A stretch of DNA of 64,000 nt. Source: Frankia alni ACN14a. Lineage in GTDB: Bacteria > Actinomycetota > Actinomycetes > Frankiales > Frankiaceae. The notes under the pieces were generated by a model. It searched no databases. It saw only the letters and a program-made list of their open reading frames with translations, and was not told where the DNA came from. The stretch spans positions 4,334,962-4,398,961 of the forward strand of contig NC_008278.1 in assembly GCF_000058485.1 (NCBI RefSeq), read 5' to 3'. This document shows positions 16,786 to 26,159 of the stretch, in pieces. Numbering within the stretch: position 1 is the first letter of the stretch; each line of letters opens with the position of its first letter. Position numbers and translations under genes: made by a program.

Positions 16786-18291
16786 ATGCGCGCCATCTCC
16801 GGTCTGCTGGTCGGGCTGTTCGTCTCGATGCTGTCGACCACGATCGTGACGAACGCGCTGCCGACCATCATGGCCGACCTGCACGGCAGCGCCACCGGCT
16901 ATACCTGGGTGGTCACCGCCCACCTGCTCGCGATGACGGCCAGCATGCCGATCTGGGGCAAGCTCGCGGACCTGGTCGACAAGAAGCGGCTGGTCCAGTC
17001 GGCGCTCGGCGTGTTCGTCCTCGGCTCCGTGCTCGCCGGGCTGGCCGGCTCACCCGGAATGCTGATCGCCTGCCGGTTCGTCCAGGGCGTCGGCGGCGGC
17101 GGGATGTCCGCCCTGGTCCAGGTGGCGATGGGCGCGATCATCCCGGCCCGGGACCGGGGCAGGTACAACGGCTACGTGGGGGCGACCTTCGCGGTGGCCA
17201 CGGTCACCGGGCCCCTCGTCGGCGGACTCGTCGTCGACGCCCCCTGGCTGGGCTGGCGCTGGTGCTTCTACCTGAGCCTGCCGATCGCGGCGCTCGCCGG
17301 TGTGCTGATCCAGCGCACGCTGCGGCTGCCCGTCGGTACCCGCGAGGTCTCCATCGACTACGCCGGCGCCCTGCTGATCTCCGGCGGCGCGTGCTGCCTG
17401 CTGATCTGGGTCTCGCTGGCCGGGGGCGCCTTCGGCTGGGCCTCGGCGCAGACCGGCTGGCTGGTCGGCGGCGGCGTGCTCCTGCTGGCCGTCGCGGTGG
17501 CGGTGGAGTTCCGGGTCCGCGAGCCGATGATCCCACCCCGCCTGTTCCGCGACCGCACCCTCGTGCTCTGCGTGGTCGCGGCCTTCTGCATCGGGACCGT
17601 GATGTTCTCGACCCCGGTCATGCTCAGCCAGTACTTCCAGCTCGGGCAGGGCCGATCCCCGGTGATCTCCGGGCTGCTCGCGGTTCCCCTGGTCGGCGCG
17701 ATGGCCTACGCCTCGCTCCACGTGGGCCGGGTGATCTCGCGATCCGGGCGCTGGAAGCGCTTCCTCGTCCTCGGCTGCGGGCTCGTGCTCGCCGGCCTGC
17801 TGCTGCTCGGGCTGGTCGGCCCGACGACGACGCCGGTGCTCGTCGGGCTCGCCATGGTGCCGGTCGGCCTCGGCCTGGGTCTGGTCCAGCAGAACGTCAT
17901 CGTGATCGCCCAGAACACCGCCCCGCTGGCCGATCTCGGGGCCGCGAGCGCGACCGTGCAGTTCATCCGCAGCCTCGGCGGAACGACCGGCGTCGCCGTC
18001 CTCGGCGCACTGATCGCGCACCGGATCACCGACCTGACCGCCGCCGGGCTGGCGGCCGACGGCCTACCCGTGGACGCCCTGGGAGACGGCCGGGACATCC
18101 CGGATCTTGACGCGCTCGGCCCTCCGGTGGCCTCCGTCGTCCGCCACGCCTACGGTACGGCGGTTCCCGAGGCCTTCCTGAGCGCGATTCCGCTCGTCGT
18201 CGTGGCCGCGGTCGTCATCCTGCTCATCGTCGAGACCCCGCTGCGCACCACGGTGCGGGTCGAGCCCACCGCCGACCCCGCGCCTCGCTGA
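16786..18291 (+). CDS. DHA2-type MFS drug exporter (14 TM)
   Basis: A 501-aa major facilitator with about 14 hydrophobic segments. Motif A-like GKLADLVDKKRL follows TM2, motif C-like GPLVGGLVVDAPWLGWRW lies near TM5, and the N-terminus has STTIVTNALPTI, the usual motif D1 of DHA2 exporters. These proton antiporters expel drugs or metabolites. ATG 16786 is the only start available, because the upstream frame back to a stop at 16627 has no ATG, GTG or TTG; that leader is a 6-bp-periodic GCC/ACC/GAC run. The divergent two-component system probably regulates it. Confidence 0.9.
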   Translation: MRAISGLLVGLFVSMLSTTIVTNALPTIMADLHGSATGYTWVVTAHLLAMTASMPIWGKLADLVDKKRLVQSALGVFVLGSVLAGLAGSPGMLIACRFVQGVGGGGMSALVQVAMGAIIPARDRGRYNGYVGATFAVATVTGPLVGGLVVDAPWLGWRWCFYLSLPIAALAGVLIQRTLRLPVGTREVSIDYAGALLISGGACCLLIWVSLAGGAFGWASAQTGWLVGGGVLLLAVAVAVEFRVREPMIPPRLFRDRTLVLCVVAAFCIGTVMFSTPVMLSQYFQLGQGRSPVISGLLAVPLVGAMAYASLHVGRVISRSGRWKRFLVLGCGLVLAGLLLLGLVGPTTTPVLVGLAMVPVGLGLGLVQQNVIVIAQNTAPLADLGAASATVQFIRSLGGTTGVAVLGALIAHRITDLTAAGLAADGLPVDALGDGRDIPDLDALGPPVASVVRHAYGTAVPEAFLSAIPLVVVAAVVILLIVETPLRTTVRVEPTADPAPR

Positions 18292-18373
18292 GGCCATCGG
18301 ACGACGCCGGACCTCCGCTCCGCCGGACACAGCCGGTTCACGGCCGGGATCACAGGCGGGATCGCAGGCGGAA

Positions 18374-18391
18374 CGTACATGTTGGTGTACG
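18374..18391. promoter_or_regulatory. Inverted repeat upstream of the EAL gene
   Basis: CGTACA and TGTACG flank TGTTGG, an exact 6-bp dyad about 64 bp before the EAL-protein start. It could be a repressor operator; no neighbouring TetR-type gene is present. Confidence 0.35.
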
Positions 18392-18454
18392 ACCGGTTAC
18401 GGGGGGCACGGCGGAGGCAGGCACCAATCGCGTGACGGCTGGGGGTGAGGGGCG

Positions 18455-19903
18455 ATGGCACGGGCGGAATCCGCCTCCGGACCCTCCTCGGACGGGCCCG
18501 CCCCGTCTGCGACCGCCTCGTCCGGGACCTCCTCGTCCGGGACCTCCTCGTCCGGACCCTCCTCGGACGGGACCTTCTCGGACGGACCCTTCTCGGACGG
18601 GACCGAACCGGACACGACGGTCATGGAACTGCTCGGGATACTGCGCCGTCACCTGCGGATGGATCTCGCCTATCTCGCTCGGGCGGACGGCGACGATCTG
18701 GTCATCCAGGTGCTCAACGGACCAGGCGGACAGTTCGGGCTGGCAACGGGGGCCAGGGTCCGCCCCGATCCCCGGTTCTACCGCAGCCTGCTGGCCGGCA
18801 CGCTGCCGAAGGTGATTCCCGACACCGGACGGGATCCCTTCCTGGTCGACACGCCGCTCGTGACGAGGCTGGGCATCGGGTGCTATGCGGCGACGGTGGT
18901 GACCGACACCAAGGGCAAGGTGTTCGGAGTGCTCGGCTGCATCAGCCGTGAGCCGCGGCCGTACCTGCGGGAGCGCGACAGCCGCTTCCTGGGGCTGGCC
19001 GCCGAGTACCTCAGCGACGCCGTCATCGACCTGCACCGGATCTGGGAGGCACGCAGCCGGGTCTGGTCCAGCATCAGCGAGATGATCGACGCCGGCGGCC
19101 CGAAGATCGTCTACCAGCCCATCGTGGACCTGACAACCGGTCGCACCGCCGCGGTGGAGGCGCTGTCCCGATTCCCCCATGAGCCCGGGCTACCCCACGA
19201 GCCCCGCAGGCCGCCTCGAGGCCCGTCGAGCTGGTACTTCGACGCCATGACGATCGGCCTGAGCGCCGAACTGGAGCTGGCCGCGATCCGGCGGGCGCTG
19301 CGCGTGCTGCCCCAGCTGCCCGCCGGCGTCTGCCTCACGGTCAACGCCTCGCCGGCCACCATCACCTCCGGGCTGCTCGACGTCCTCCACGAGGAGCAGA
19401 CCTGCCGGCGCCTGGTCGTCGAGATCACCGAGCACGAGTACTTCTGCGACGACGCCGAGGTCCTGCGCGCCGTACGGGACCTGCGCGCACGCGGCGTGCG
19501 GATCGCCGCCGACGACACCGGGACCGGCTACGCGGGGCTGGAGCAGCTCATCGAGCTGCATCCGGACATCGTGAAGCTCGACTATCTGGTCACCCACGGG
19601 ATGGACGCCGACCCGGCCCGCCGGGCGACCGCCGCCGCCCTCGTCATGATCAGTAGGGAGTTCGGCGGCTGCGTCATCGCGGAGGGCATCCAGACCCCCG
19701 CCGAGCTGCACACCGCTCTCGACGTGCACATCCCCTACGGCCAGGGATTTCTTCTCGGCGCCCCGACCCCCACCCCCTCCCTCGCCTGCGCGGGAGGCGC
19801 GGACACCGGTCGGGGGCGGCGGTCGGGAGGGCTCAGGCCAGGCGGGAGCGGGGGGCGCGCAGGCCCTCCAGCCGGGCGACGCGCCACGACCAGGCGACGG
19901 TGA
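18455..19903 (+). CDS. GAF-like sensor plus EAL domain, c-di-GMP phosphodiesterase
   Basis: A 482-aa cytoplasmic protein. Residues 1-52 are a Ser/Gly/Asp-rich tail encoded by a 15-bp tandem repeat. A GAF-like domain follows (57-200), then an EAL domain (215-440). The catalytic set is visible: EAL at 235-237, Asn297, Glu323 (EITEHE), Asp353-Asp354 (DDTGTGY), Lys374 (VKLD), Glu410 (AEGIQT) and Gln430 (YGQGF). It should hydrolyse cyclic di-GMP to pGpG; there is no GGDEF domain. A GAGGGG ribosome-binding site precedes ATG 18455. The last 24 codons overlap the convergent gene and are low-complexity. Confidence 0.9.
   Translation: MARAESASGPSSDGPAPSATASSGTSSSGTSSSGPSSDGTFSDGPFSDGTEPDTTVMELLGILRRHLRMDLAYLARADGDDLVIQVLNGPGGQFGLATGARVRPDPRFYRSLLAGTLPKVIPDTGRDPFLVDTPLVTRLGIGCYAATVVTDTKGKVFGVLGCISREPRPYLRERDSRFLGLAAEYLSDAVIDLHRIWEARSRVWSSISEMIDAGGPKIVYQPIVDLTTGRTAAVEALSRFPHEPGLPHEPRRPPRGPSSWYFDAMTIGLSAELELAAIRRALRVLPQLPAGVCLTVNASPATITSGLLDVLHEEQTCRRLVVEITEHEYFCDDAEVLRAVRDLRARGVRIAADDTGTGYAGLEQLIELHPDIVKLDYLVTHGMDADPARRATAAALVMISREFGGCVIAEGIQTPAELHTALDVHIPYGQGFLLGAPTPTPSLACAGGADTGRGRRSGGLRPGGSGGRAGPPAGRRATTRRR
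18516..18605 (+). repeat. 15-bp coding repeat, six copies
   Basis: Six 15-bp units derived from CCTCGTCCGGGACCT (18516-18605) encode the SSGTS/SDGPF-type tail of the EAL protein. The later units diverge (CCTCGGACGGGACCT). The period keeps the reading frame. Confidence 0.8.
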
Positions 19904-20504
19904 TCGCCACGGCGGTCGCGGTCACGGCCGTGCCGGTGACCCCGCGGATCGCCACGAACACGGCGGTGGACTGCGACACCAGCAGCCAGAAGGTGAAGGC
20001 GGCGTTGCCGAGATTCACCGCGGCCCACAGCAGGGTCAGGCCGAGGAACAGCCGGCGCACACCGATCCGCTCGGTGACGCCCGCGGGCAGCGGGCAGAAG
20101 TCGCCGGCCAACCGGTGGACCAGGGGCCGGGGGGTCAACGCCGACAACAGGAAGATCATGCCGATCACCCCCGCGACGATCACCGGCTGCAGGAAGTAGA
20201 GGAACGCATTGCCGTTGATGATCACAATCACCGTGCGGACGGTGAGCCCGACCGAGGAGAGGATCAGCAGGGCGGGGATGCGTTGCCGGCGCACGACGCG
20301 GCGGCCCAGGGCGACATAGCCCCAGGCCACGGCCGTCAGCGCGGCGAGGGTGAGACCACCGAGATGCAGAAAGACCAGGAAAAGCGCCGCGGGGATGACC
20401 GTCGCCTCGACCAGATGCGGCACCGCGTGTTTCGCGATGCTTCTGGGCCGGGGCAACTGGACGGCGGCCAGGTCGGTCACGGGCGCGGAGCCCGGCTCGC
20501 CCAC
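19833..20504 (-). CDS. VC0807-like integral membrane protein
   Basis: A 223-aa membrane protein with about six hydrophobic segments (35-50, 52-68, 78-95, 102-122, 150-172, 178-205). The pattern LGRRVVRRQRIPALLILSSVGLTVRTV and the distribution of charges resemble the VC0807 family of unknown function. GTG 20504 is the only reasonable start. The gene ends 71 bp inside the convergent EAL gene; both C-terminal tails are poorly conserved, so the overlap is tolerable. No clear role is suggested by the neighbours. Confidence 0.75.
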   Translation of the reverse strand: MGEPGSAPVTDLAAVQLPRPRSIAKHAVPHLVEATVIPAALFLVFLHLGGLTLAALTAVAWGYVALGRRVVRRQRIPALLILSSVGLTVRTVIVIINGNAFLYFLQPVIVAGVIGMIFLLSALTPRPLVHRLAGDFCPLPAGVTERIGVRRLFLGLTLLWAAVNLGNAAFTFWLLVSQSTAVFVAIRGVTGTAVTATAVAITVAWSWRVARLEGLRAPRSRLA

Positions 20505-20970
20505 GGGTGGACGCGGGGGTGGACGCGCAAGCGCCAGTTCGGCGGTCGGGTGAACGTCGGGAGAGACATGTGCTCCTAAGGGGCCATCCCCGGGTCGCGA
20601 TCACGCTGGAGGTGAAAACGGTACGCGACGATCGCTCGCGGGCGGCAGTGGCCCACCCCCGATGTGCCGATGTGGTGCTAAGCGTGCCCAGGACGTCCTT
20701 CTGCGCAATCCGCGCCCTGCGACCGCCGTCGGCGAGACGACGGCCACCGCCCGCCGCCACCACCAAGTCGCCTGCCAGCACGGGAGAACCGCCACGCCTG
20801 CGTCGTCCTGACGCCAGCCCCGCGTGCCACCACCACCTTTCGGCGAGGCCGTGGCTTCCGCCGGAGAACTCGTCTCCTCTCGGACGGATCTGATCAGGCT
20901 GAACCGGGCAACCCTGCCCGGGCCAGCCGCGCTCGACTCCCGGCGATCCGGCCCAGGCCGACGAACCGAG
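20505..20970. other. Gene-free stretch, 466 bp
   Basis: No frame here has convincing protein features; the open frames are antisense-like and Arg/Ala-rich. An A/T-containing patch at about 20620-20640 (GGAGGTGAAAACGG) is the only departure from the background. I see no tRNA, terminator or riboswitch. Confidence 0.5.
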
Positions 20971-21594
20971 TCAGCGAAACACCACCAGCGGCGTCAGAAT
21001 GGCCACGAGAACCACTGCGATCGCGGCGGTGACAAGAAAGGCGACCAAGAACGGTCGACGGTCGCTCAGGCCCAGGTGCAGACCGGGAAAGGACGCCGGG
21101 AGCTGGGCCACTCGGGCGGTACGAGCGACGACACGGACCGGTAGGCCCTTGCGCTCCAACAGCCTGCGCGTGCGCTCGCGATTCAGCGCGGCGCTGATCA
21201 TCATGACCGGTGGAGCCGATGACACGCGTTCGACGATGATGCGGGTATGCGGGCCCGAGGTGGCAGTCTGCTGAACCCTGACGAGGCTCGCGAGGCGCAC
21301 ATCGTCGCATGGGACCGTCGTCTCCCGCCCCCGCCAGTCGACGAGCGTCAGGTTCCCGTTGCGGACGACCACGCCCTCCGGAAACTTCAGGACGACCAGC
21401 CCGGCCACCAGCGCGACGAGGGCAATACCCAACCCGGCCAGGAACCACCAGTCGCCGATGGTGCCCTCTTTGTGTAGCGCCCGCAGGACGGAAGCGGCCA
21501 TACCTGCCGCGAGGAACGGCAGCAGACTTAGCAGGCGTGCCCGGGACGGTCGAGCAATCGGTTCCGCATCGCCTGCGCCCCCGTCATCGGTCAT
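20971..21594 (-). CDS. Membrane protein with PH-like domain, hypothetical
   Basis: A 207-aa protein. Two hydrophobic segments (about 22-36 and 42-62) are followed by a compact beta-rich region (65-140) with KFPEGVVVRNGNLTLVDWRGRETTVPCDDV, here read as two adjacent parts, like the bacterial PH domains of actinobacterial membrane proteins. A last hydrophobic segment (178-205) closes the chain. Function unknown; a membrane-associated structural role is likely. ATG 21594 fits the start of the acidic leader MTDDGG; the in-frame extension to 21741 is Arg-rich and rejected. It lies downstream of the DUF2142 gene on the same strand. Confidence 0.65.
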   Translation of the reverse strand: MTDDGGAGDAEPIARPSRARLLSLLPFLAAGMAASVLRALHKEGTIGDWWFLAGLGIALVALVAGLVVLKFPEGVVVRNGNLTLVDWRGRETTVPCDDVRLASLVRVQQTATSGPHTRIIVERVSSAPPVMMISAALNRERTRRLLERKGLPVRVVARTARVAQLPASFPGLHLGLSDRRPFLVAFLVTAAIAVVLVAILTPLVVFR

Positions 21595-21706
21595 GCCGTC
21601 GGTGTTTCCCGGCGGCGAGACAACAAACGCTCGGAGTAACGGCCGGAGTCGGCGCGAGCCGGGCGTGCGACGCCGGCCGGGAAGGGCACAGCCCGGCCGC
21701 GCCGCA

Positions 21707-23800
21707 TCACCGGTCCGCGGATACCTGGGCCGCCCCACCACCGATACTCACGTCCAGGCGCTCCTGGCGTTGCCGCCCGACCCCGGCGACGTCGCCCGGC
21801 GGGTCCTCGTGCTCGGCTGCACGCCACGGTCTGCCACCGACATCACCGCCGACATCACCACCGACATTGCCGCCGAGTTCCACCGAGCCGCCGAGTTCCA
21901 CCGACGGGTCGCCGAGCTTCCACAGGGCGACGGCCAGCAGGAGACCGCCGACCAGCGCGAATCCCGCCAGGCCGGGCAGGACGAGATCGGCCGGCCCGGG
22001 AGCCCCGGCCGCCCACGCCGTCCGCAGCCGGTCCACCGGCGACAGGGGCGCGAGCGCGCGGTTCCGCCACGCCAGGTCCCGAACGATCATCGTCACGGTC
22101 AGCACGGCGAGCGCGGCGACGAGCACGACCGTCGGCAACCCCCGCCGTCCCAGCGGCAGCGCCCGCCAGCTGAGTTCGACGACGAACGCGAGCACCGGCA
22201 GCATCGGCAGCAGGTACCGGGTGAACGCCGCGCCACCGGCGGCCGCGTATCCCACCAGCGTCGCGACGACGAGCAGGCAGTGCGCGGCGAGCAGGATCCA
22301 GACGACACCCCCGGCCAGCCGCGCACCCGGCGGGCCGGGAGCCGGAGCGAGGGCCAGGGTCGGAGCCGAAGACGGGGCCGGGGCCGAAGCCGACGACGGA
22401 GCCGAAGCCGACGACGGAGCCGAGGACGGAGCCGGCAGCCCGCTCCCCCGCGTCCCACCGCCGTACAACCTGGCGCTGACGGCCAGGGCGTCCGCAGCCA
22501 GGAGGTCCGCGGCCCGGGCGGCCCGGATCCGCGCCGTCAGGACCCGGAGCACCGCGGCGAGCACGCCCACACCGGTGACGATCGCGAACCCGACGACCAT
22601 CTTCTCGGCGTAGCCGGTCTGCAGCGAGACACGACCGAACAGGCCGCGATAGACGTTCCACCACCAGTCGGGATCGCGCACCACCTGCTGCGCCGACGGT
22701 CGCGGCCCGCGGATCGGGAGCATGGCGGCGATCCGGCCGAAGGCGGTGGGGTCGCCGTACCGGCGCACGTTACGCAGGTAGAACCAGCCGGTCGCGGCGA
22801 AGCTCAGCGCGGCGAGCCCACCGGCCACGGCCAGGCCGCGCCCGGCCCGCCGAACCGGGCGGCCGGCGGTGCGCGCCGCGACGGCGACCCCGACGGCCGG
22901 CACGACGACCATCAACGCCACCGCTCCGCTCGCCCGGCTGGCCGCGGCGGCCGGGCCGAGCACCGCGAGCGCCAGCAGCGTGCGCGGCCGCGGTCCCCGG
23001 CGCGCGATCGCGACGGTGACGGCGAGCAGACCGGTGATGGTCGCCACCGCCATCGTGTCGTTGTAGACCTGCCCGGCCGGGAACACGAACAGGCCGACGA
23101 CCCCGGTGATCGCGGCCGCCGCGACCGCGACGGCCGGCTGCCCCGGCAGCACGCCCCGGACCAGGGCCGCCGTCGCGATGAGGGCGGTCACTCCGAGCGC
23201 CACATTGATCCCTCGGGCGGCCCGGAAGCCGGCCAGCGGGTGATCCAGGGCGATGCCGGACTTCAGCGGGACGGACTCGACCGCGTAGAACAGCGGCGGA
23301 TGGTTCGCCGTGTAGACGACGTCGAAGTTGGTCAGCGGCCGCCGCAGCCGCCGCCCGCACAGGTGGTCGGCGTGCACGTTCACCGCGGCCCGGAACTGCC
23401 GGGGGGACACGCGGCACCCGGCCGGCAACCCCGGCATACCCGGAATGCGGGAGCGCACGGGTGTGTCCAGCCCGGGCAACGATCCATCGGCCACCTCAAG
23501 CGCGTACGCGGTGTGCTGCGCCTCGTCAGCGCTGGCAAAGGGCGGCACGACGACGGCGACCAGCAGTCCGAGCGCCGAGAAGACCATCGCGGCCGCGACC
23601 ACTCCGACCACCAGCCACCGATGTCCGGACCGACTGCCCGGGCCGGAACCGCCCCGGTCTGTGACCTTCAACCACCACACCCCAACGCCGGCCGGCCAGC
23701 CGGCCGAGGAAACATCGGCCACGCTCGGCCTGGCGGCAACGGTAGCGCCTGGCGCGCCACGACTGTCCGGCGGACCGGACTTCCGGCACTTACGGGACAT
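21707..23800 (-). CDS. DUF2142 family polytopic membrane protein
   Basis: A protein of about 697 aa with ten or more membrane segments. After TM1 comes PPFASADEAQHTAYA, the DUF2142 signature, whose Asp-Glu pair resembles the DE motif of membrane glycosyltransferases such as Pmt/ArnT. This suggests transfer of a sugar from a polyprenyl carrier at the outer membrane face. The start is uncertain: ATG 23800 gives a 70-residue cytoplasmic leader; a GTG about 40 codons later is possible. A cytoplasmic Ala/Ser/Pro loop (22330-22440) is repetitive (APSSASAPSS), and the tail beyond 21905 is built of GGDVGG repeats. Confidence 0.78.
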   Translation of the reverse strand: MSRKCRKSGPPDSRGAPGATVAARPSVADVSSAGWPAGVGVWWLKVTDRGGSGPGSRSGHRWLVVGVVAAAMVFSALGLLVAVVVPPFASADEAQHTAYALEVADGSLPGLDTPVRSRIPGMPGLPAGCRVSPRQFRAAVNVHADHLCGRRLRRPLTNFDVVYTANHPPLFYAVESVPLKSGIALDHPLAGFRAARGINVALGVTALIATAALVRGVLPGQPAVAVAAAAITGVVGLFVFPAGQVYNDTMAVATITGLLAVTVAIARRGPRPRTLLALAVLGPAAAASRASGAVALMVVVPAVGVAVAARTAGRPVRRAGRGLAVAGGLAALSFAATGWFYLRNVRRYGDPTAFGRIAAMLPIRGPRPSAQQVVRDPDWWWNVYRGLFGRVSLQTGYAEKMVVGFAIVTGVGVLAAVLRVLTARIRAARAADLLAADALAVSARLYGGGTRGSGLPAPSSAPSSASAPSSASAPAPSSAPTLALAPAPGPPGARLAGGVVWILLAAHCLLVVATLVGYAAAGGAAFTRYLLPMLPVLAFVVELSWRALPLGRRGLPTVVLVAALAVLTVTMIVRDLAWRNRALAPLSPVDRLRTAWAAGAPGPADLVLPGLAGFALVGGLLLAVALWKLGDPSVELGGSVELGGNVGGDVGGDVGGRPWRAAEHEDPPGDVAGVGRQRQERLDVSIGGGAAQVSADR

Positions 23801-24028
23801 GGTCGGGCAGGGAGTGGACTCGGACGGGGAGTGGACGTGGAGGGACGCCGTCGACCGAGCCGGCCTCCCGGAGTTCGACCCGGAGTTCGAACCGAAGTAC
23901 GACCGGGAGTACGCCGGGAGTGCGGCCGCCCGGACTGGTGAACAGCGTTGACACGTGCGCGGATGTTCTGCGACGCTGCAGCTCCCACAGCCGGCGAGGC
24001 GCGAGGGCGACGAAGACGGAGCTGTCTC

Positions 24029-26158
24029 ATGGGCGCTATCGATCTGTCCGGGTACGAGGTCACCGACGCCTTCTTCGGGGCGCCGTTCATCGAGGTGGAC
24101 GAGCAGCGTGAACGCCCGTCGCCGCACCGTTTCGTGCAGGGCGGCTTCGCGGGTACCGACACGGAGTTCGCCTTCTATCTCCCGCCCGCCGAGTACTACA
24201 CGGGCCGCATGTTCCAGCCGCTGGAAGGCGGCAACGGCGGTCACGCGGTCACCTTCGGCGGCGGCATTCTCGGCGAGATGTTCCAACGCATCGACATGAG
24301 CGCCCGCCTCGGCGGCTACATGGTCGAGTCGAACCAGGGCCACAAGGGCGACGACTACGACCCGAAGGCCGGGGAGGATCCGACGCTCTACGGCCACCGG
24401 GCCAGTGCCGAGGCCGCGCGGCTGTCCAAGTACGTCGCCGCCCAGGTGTACGGCAGCGCCCCTCATCACAGCTACGTCTGGGGCGGCAGCGGCGGCGGGC
24501 GGCGTTCCCCGCTCTGCCTGGAGAACGCGCCCGGCGTGTGGGACGGGTGCATGCCGTCGACCAGCGGCGGTGAGATCGCCGAGCCCGGCAACACCGAGCG
24601 GGTCAAGGCCGGCAGCATCATGTCCTTCGGCCAGATGTTCAACGTCCAACGGCTGCTCGGTCGCGACCGGATCATCGCACTGGCGGACCGGATGGCGCCG
24701 GGCGGCAGCGGCGACCCGTTCGCGGGGCTCGGCACGCACGAGCGCGAGGAGCTGGCGTCGCTGTACCGGCAGGGCTTCCCCCGCGGCAACGAGTTCATGA
24801 TCAGCGAGCCGATGGGCCAGATGTGGCTGTGGACCTCGCTGGCCGACGAGCTGCACCGCGAGGACCCGGACTACTTCGCGAACTTCTGGACGAAGCCGGG
24901 CTACGTCGGTCACGACTCCCCCGAGCTGGTCGAGGCGGACCTGATCCACCAGACCGGACGGGTCGTGCGCACCCTGTCGGCCCGCGACCTGAACGAGTCG
25001 GCCGACTTCGCCGGACCCGAGTTTCAGACCATGCGGATCCTGGCGGCGATCGTCGGCGCCGGCGGCGAGGCGTACGAGTTCCCCTACGCCGTCGAGATCG
25101 AGGGGCTCAAGGGCGGTTACCGCGTCGGCGCCGGCGTGAAGGTCCTGACCGGGAAGGCCGCGGGACGGTCGCTGTACGCCACCGGCGCCGCCGGGGACGT
25201 CTTCGCCTGCGACGGCCAGGGCGACGCGAACGTCCTGCGGTTCACCGGGGTCGAGCCGGGCGACGAGGTGCTCGTCGACAACCGCAGGTTCCTCGCCTAC
25301 TGCTACTTCGCCCGCCACCACGTCATGGCCGATCCCGCGTTCGCGCACCTGCTCGTCGACGGCCGGCCGATCTACCCGCAGCACCCCGTGCCGCGGATGT
25401 CCTCGCTGATGGGCGTCTGCTACTCGGGCCAGTACGAGGGCAAGGTGCTCTGGCTGCACCACACCCACGACTCGTCGGTCTGGCCCGCGTGGGGCACCCT
25501 GTACGACCGGGCCGTGCGCCAGGCCCAGGGCGAGGCGGGCGCGCGGGCGAACTTCCGCATCCGTTGGACCGAGTACGCCGAGCACGGCCCGTACGGCATG
25601 GTCCCGCCGGAACCGAACCGGGTGGCGGCGACTCGGCTGATCGACTTCCGCGGCATCACCGAGCAGTCGATGATCGACCTGATCGACTGGGTGGAGAACG
25701 GCGTCGAGCCGAACGGCAGCCACTACACGTTCGTCGACGGCCGCGTGCACCTGCCGTCGAGCGCGGCGCAGCGGGGCGGCATCCAGCCGGTCGCGTCGGT
25801 CACGGCGAACGGCGGGGCCCGGGCCGACGTCGGCGTGGGCGAGCCGGTGACCCTGACGGTCACCGCCGCCGTCCCGCCGGGCGCCGGGCGGATCATCGCG
25901 GTCGAGTGGGACTTCGACGGCACCGGCACCTACCCGTTGCGCCACGCCGGGATCGACGGCACCGCCGCCGAGCTGACGGTCTCGACCACGCACGCCTACG
26001 ACCGGCCGGGCACGTACTTCGCCACCGCGCGCGTGACGTCCCACCGCACCGGCGACGTGGCCGCGCAGCGGTGCCGGATCGAGACGATCGCCCAGGCCCG
26101 CACCGTCGTCGCCGCGCCCGCCGCGCCCGCCCCGTCCGCCGCCGGGACGGAGGCCTAG
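24029..26158 (+). CDS. Tannase/feruloyl esterase-like hydrolase with C-terminal PKD domain
   Basis: A 709-aa alpha/beta hydrolase. The nucleophile elbow VWGGSGGGRRS places Ser154 in a GxSxGGR motif as in tannases. The acid and base probably lie in the second half (HHTHDSSVWPAWG and the HGPYG region). Residues 605-690 form a PKD-like domain (VEWDFDGTGTYPLRH, then THAYDRPGTYFATARV). PKD domains usually sit on secreted enzymes, but no signal peptide or TM is visible from ATG 24029 (GGAG eight bases upstream). It probably hydrolyses an aromatic or complex ester. It is followed after one base by an SDR, so the two are coupled. Confidence 0.83.
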   Translation: MGAIDLSGYEVTDAFFGAPFIEVDEQRERPSPHRFVQGGFAGTDTEFAFYLPPAEYYTGRMFQPLEGGNGGHAVTFGGGILGEMFQRIDMSARLGGYMVESNQGHKGDDYDPKAGEDPTLYGHRASAEAARLSKYVAAQVYGSAPHHSYVWGGSGGGRRSPLCLENAPGVWDGCMPSTSGGEIAEPGNTERVKAGSIMSFGQMFNVQRLLGRDRIIALADRMAPGGSGDPFAGLGTHEREELASLYRQGFPRGNEFMISEPMGQMWLWTSLADELHREDPDYFANFWTKPGYVGHDSPELVEADLIHQTGRVVRTLSARDLNESADFAGPEFQTMRILAAIVGAGGEAYEFPYAVEIEGLKGGYRVGAGVKVLTGKAAGRSLYATGAAGDVFACDGQGDANVLRFTGVEPGDEVLVDNRRFLAYCYFARHHVMADPAFAHLLVDGRPIYPQHPVPRMSSLMGVCYSGQYEGKVLWLHHTHDSSVWPAWGTLYDRAVRQAQGEAGARANFRIRWTEYAEHGPYGMVPPEPNRVAATRLIDFRGITEQSMIDLIDWVENGVEPNGSHYTFVDGRVHLPSSAAQRGGIQPVASVTANGGARADVGVGEPVTLTVTAAVPPGAGRIIAVEWDFDGTGTYPLRHAGIDGTAAELTVSTTHAYDRPGTYFATARVTSHRTGDVAAQRCRIETIAQARTVVAAPAAPAPSAAGTEA

Positions 26159-26159
26159 G

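Noticed and set aside
21359-23941. Plus-strand open frame of 860 codons
   Set aside because: Antisense to the DUF2142 gene, low-complexity QRQRRRR-type composition.
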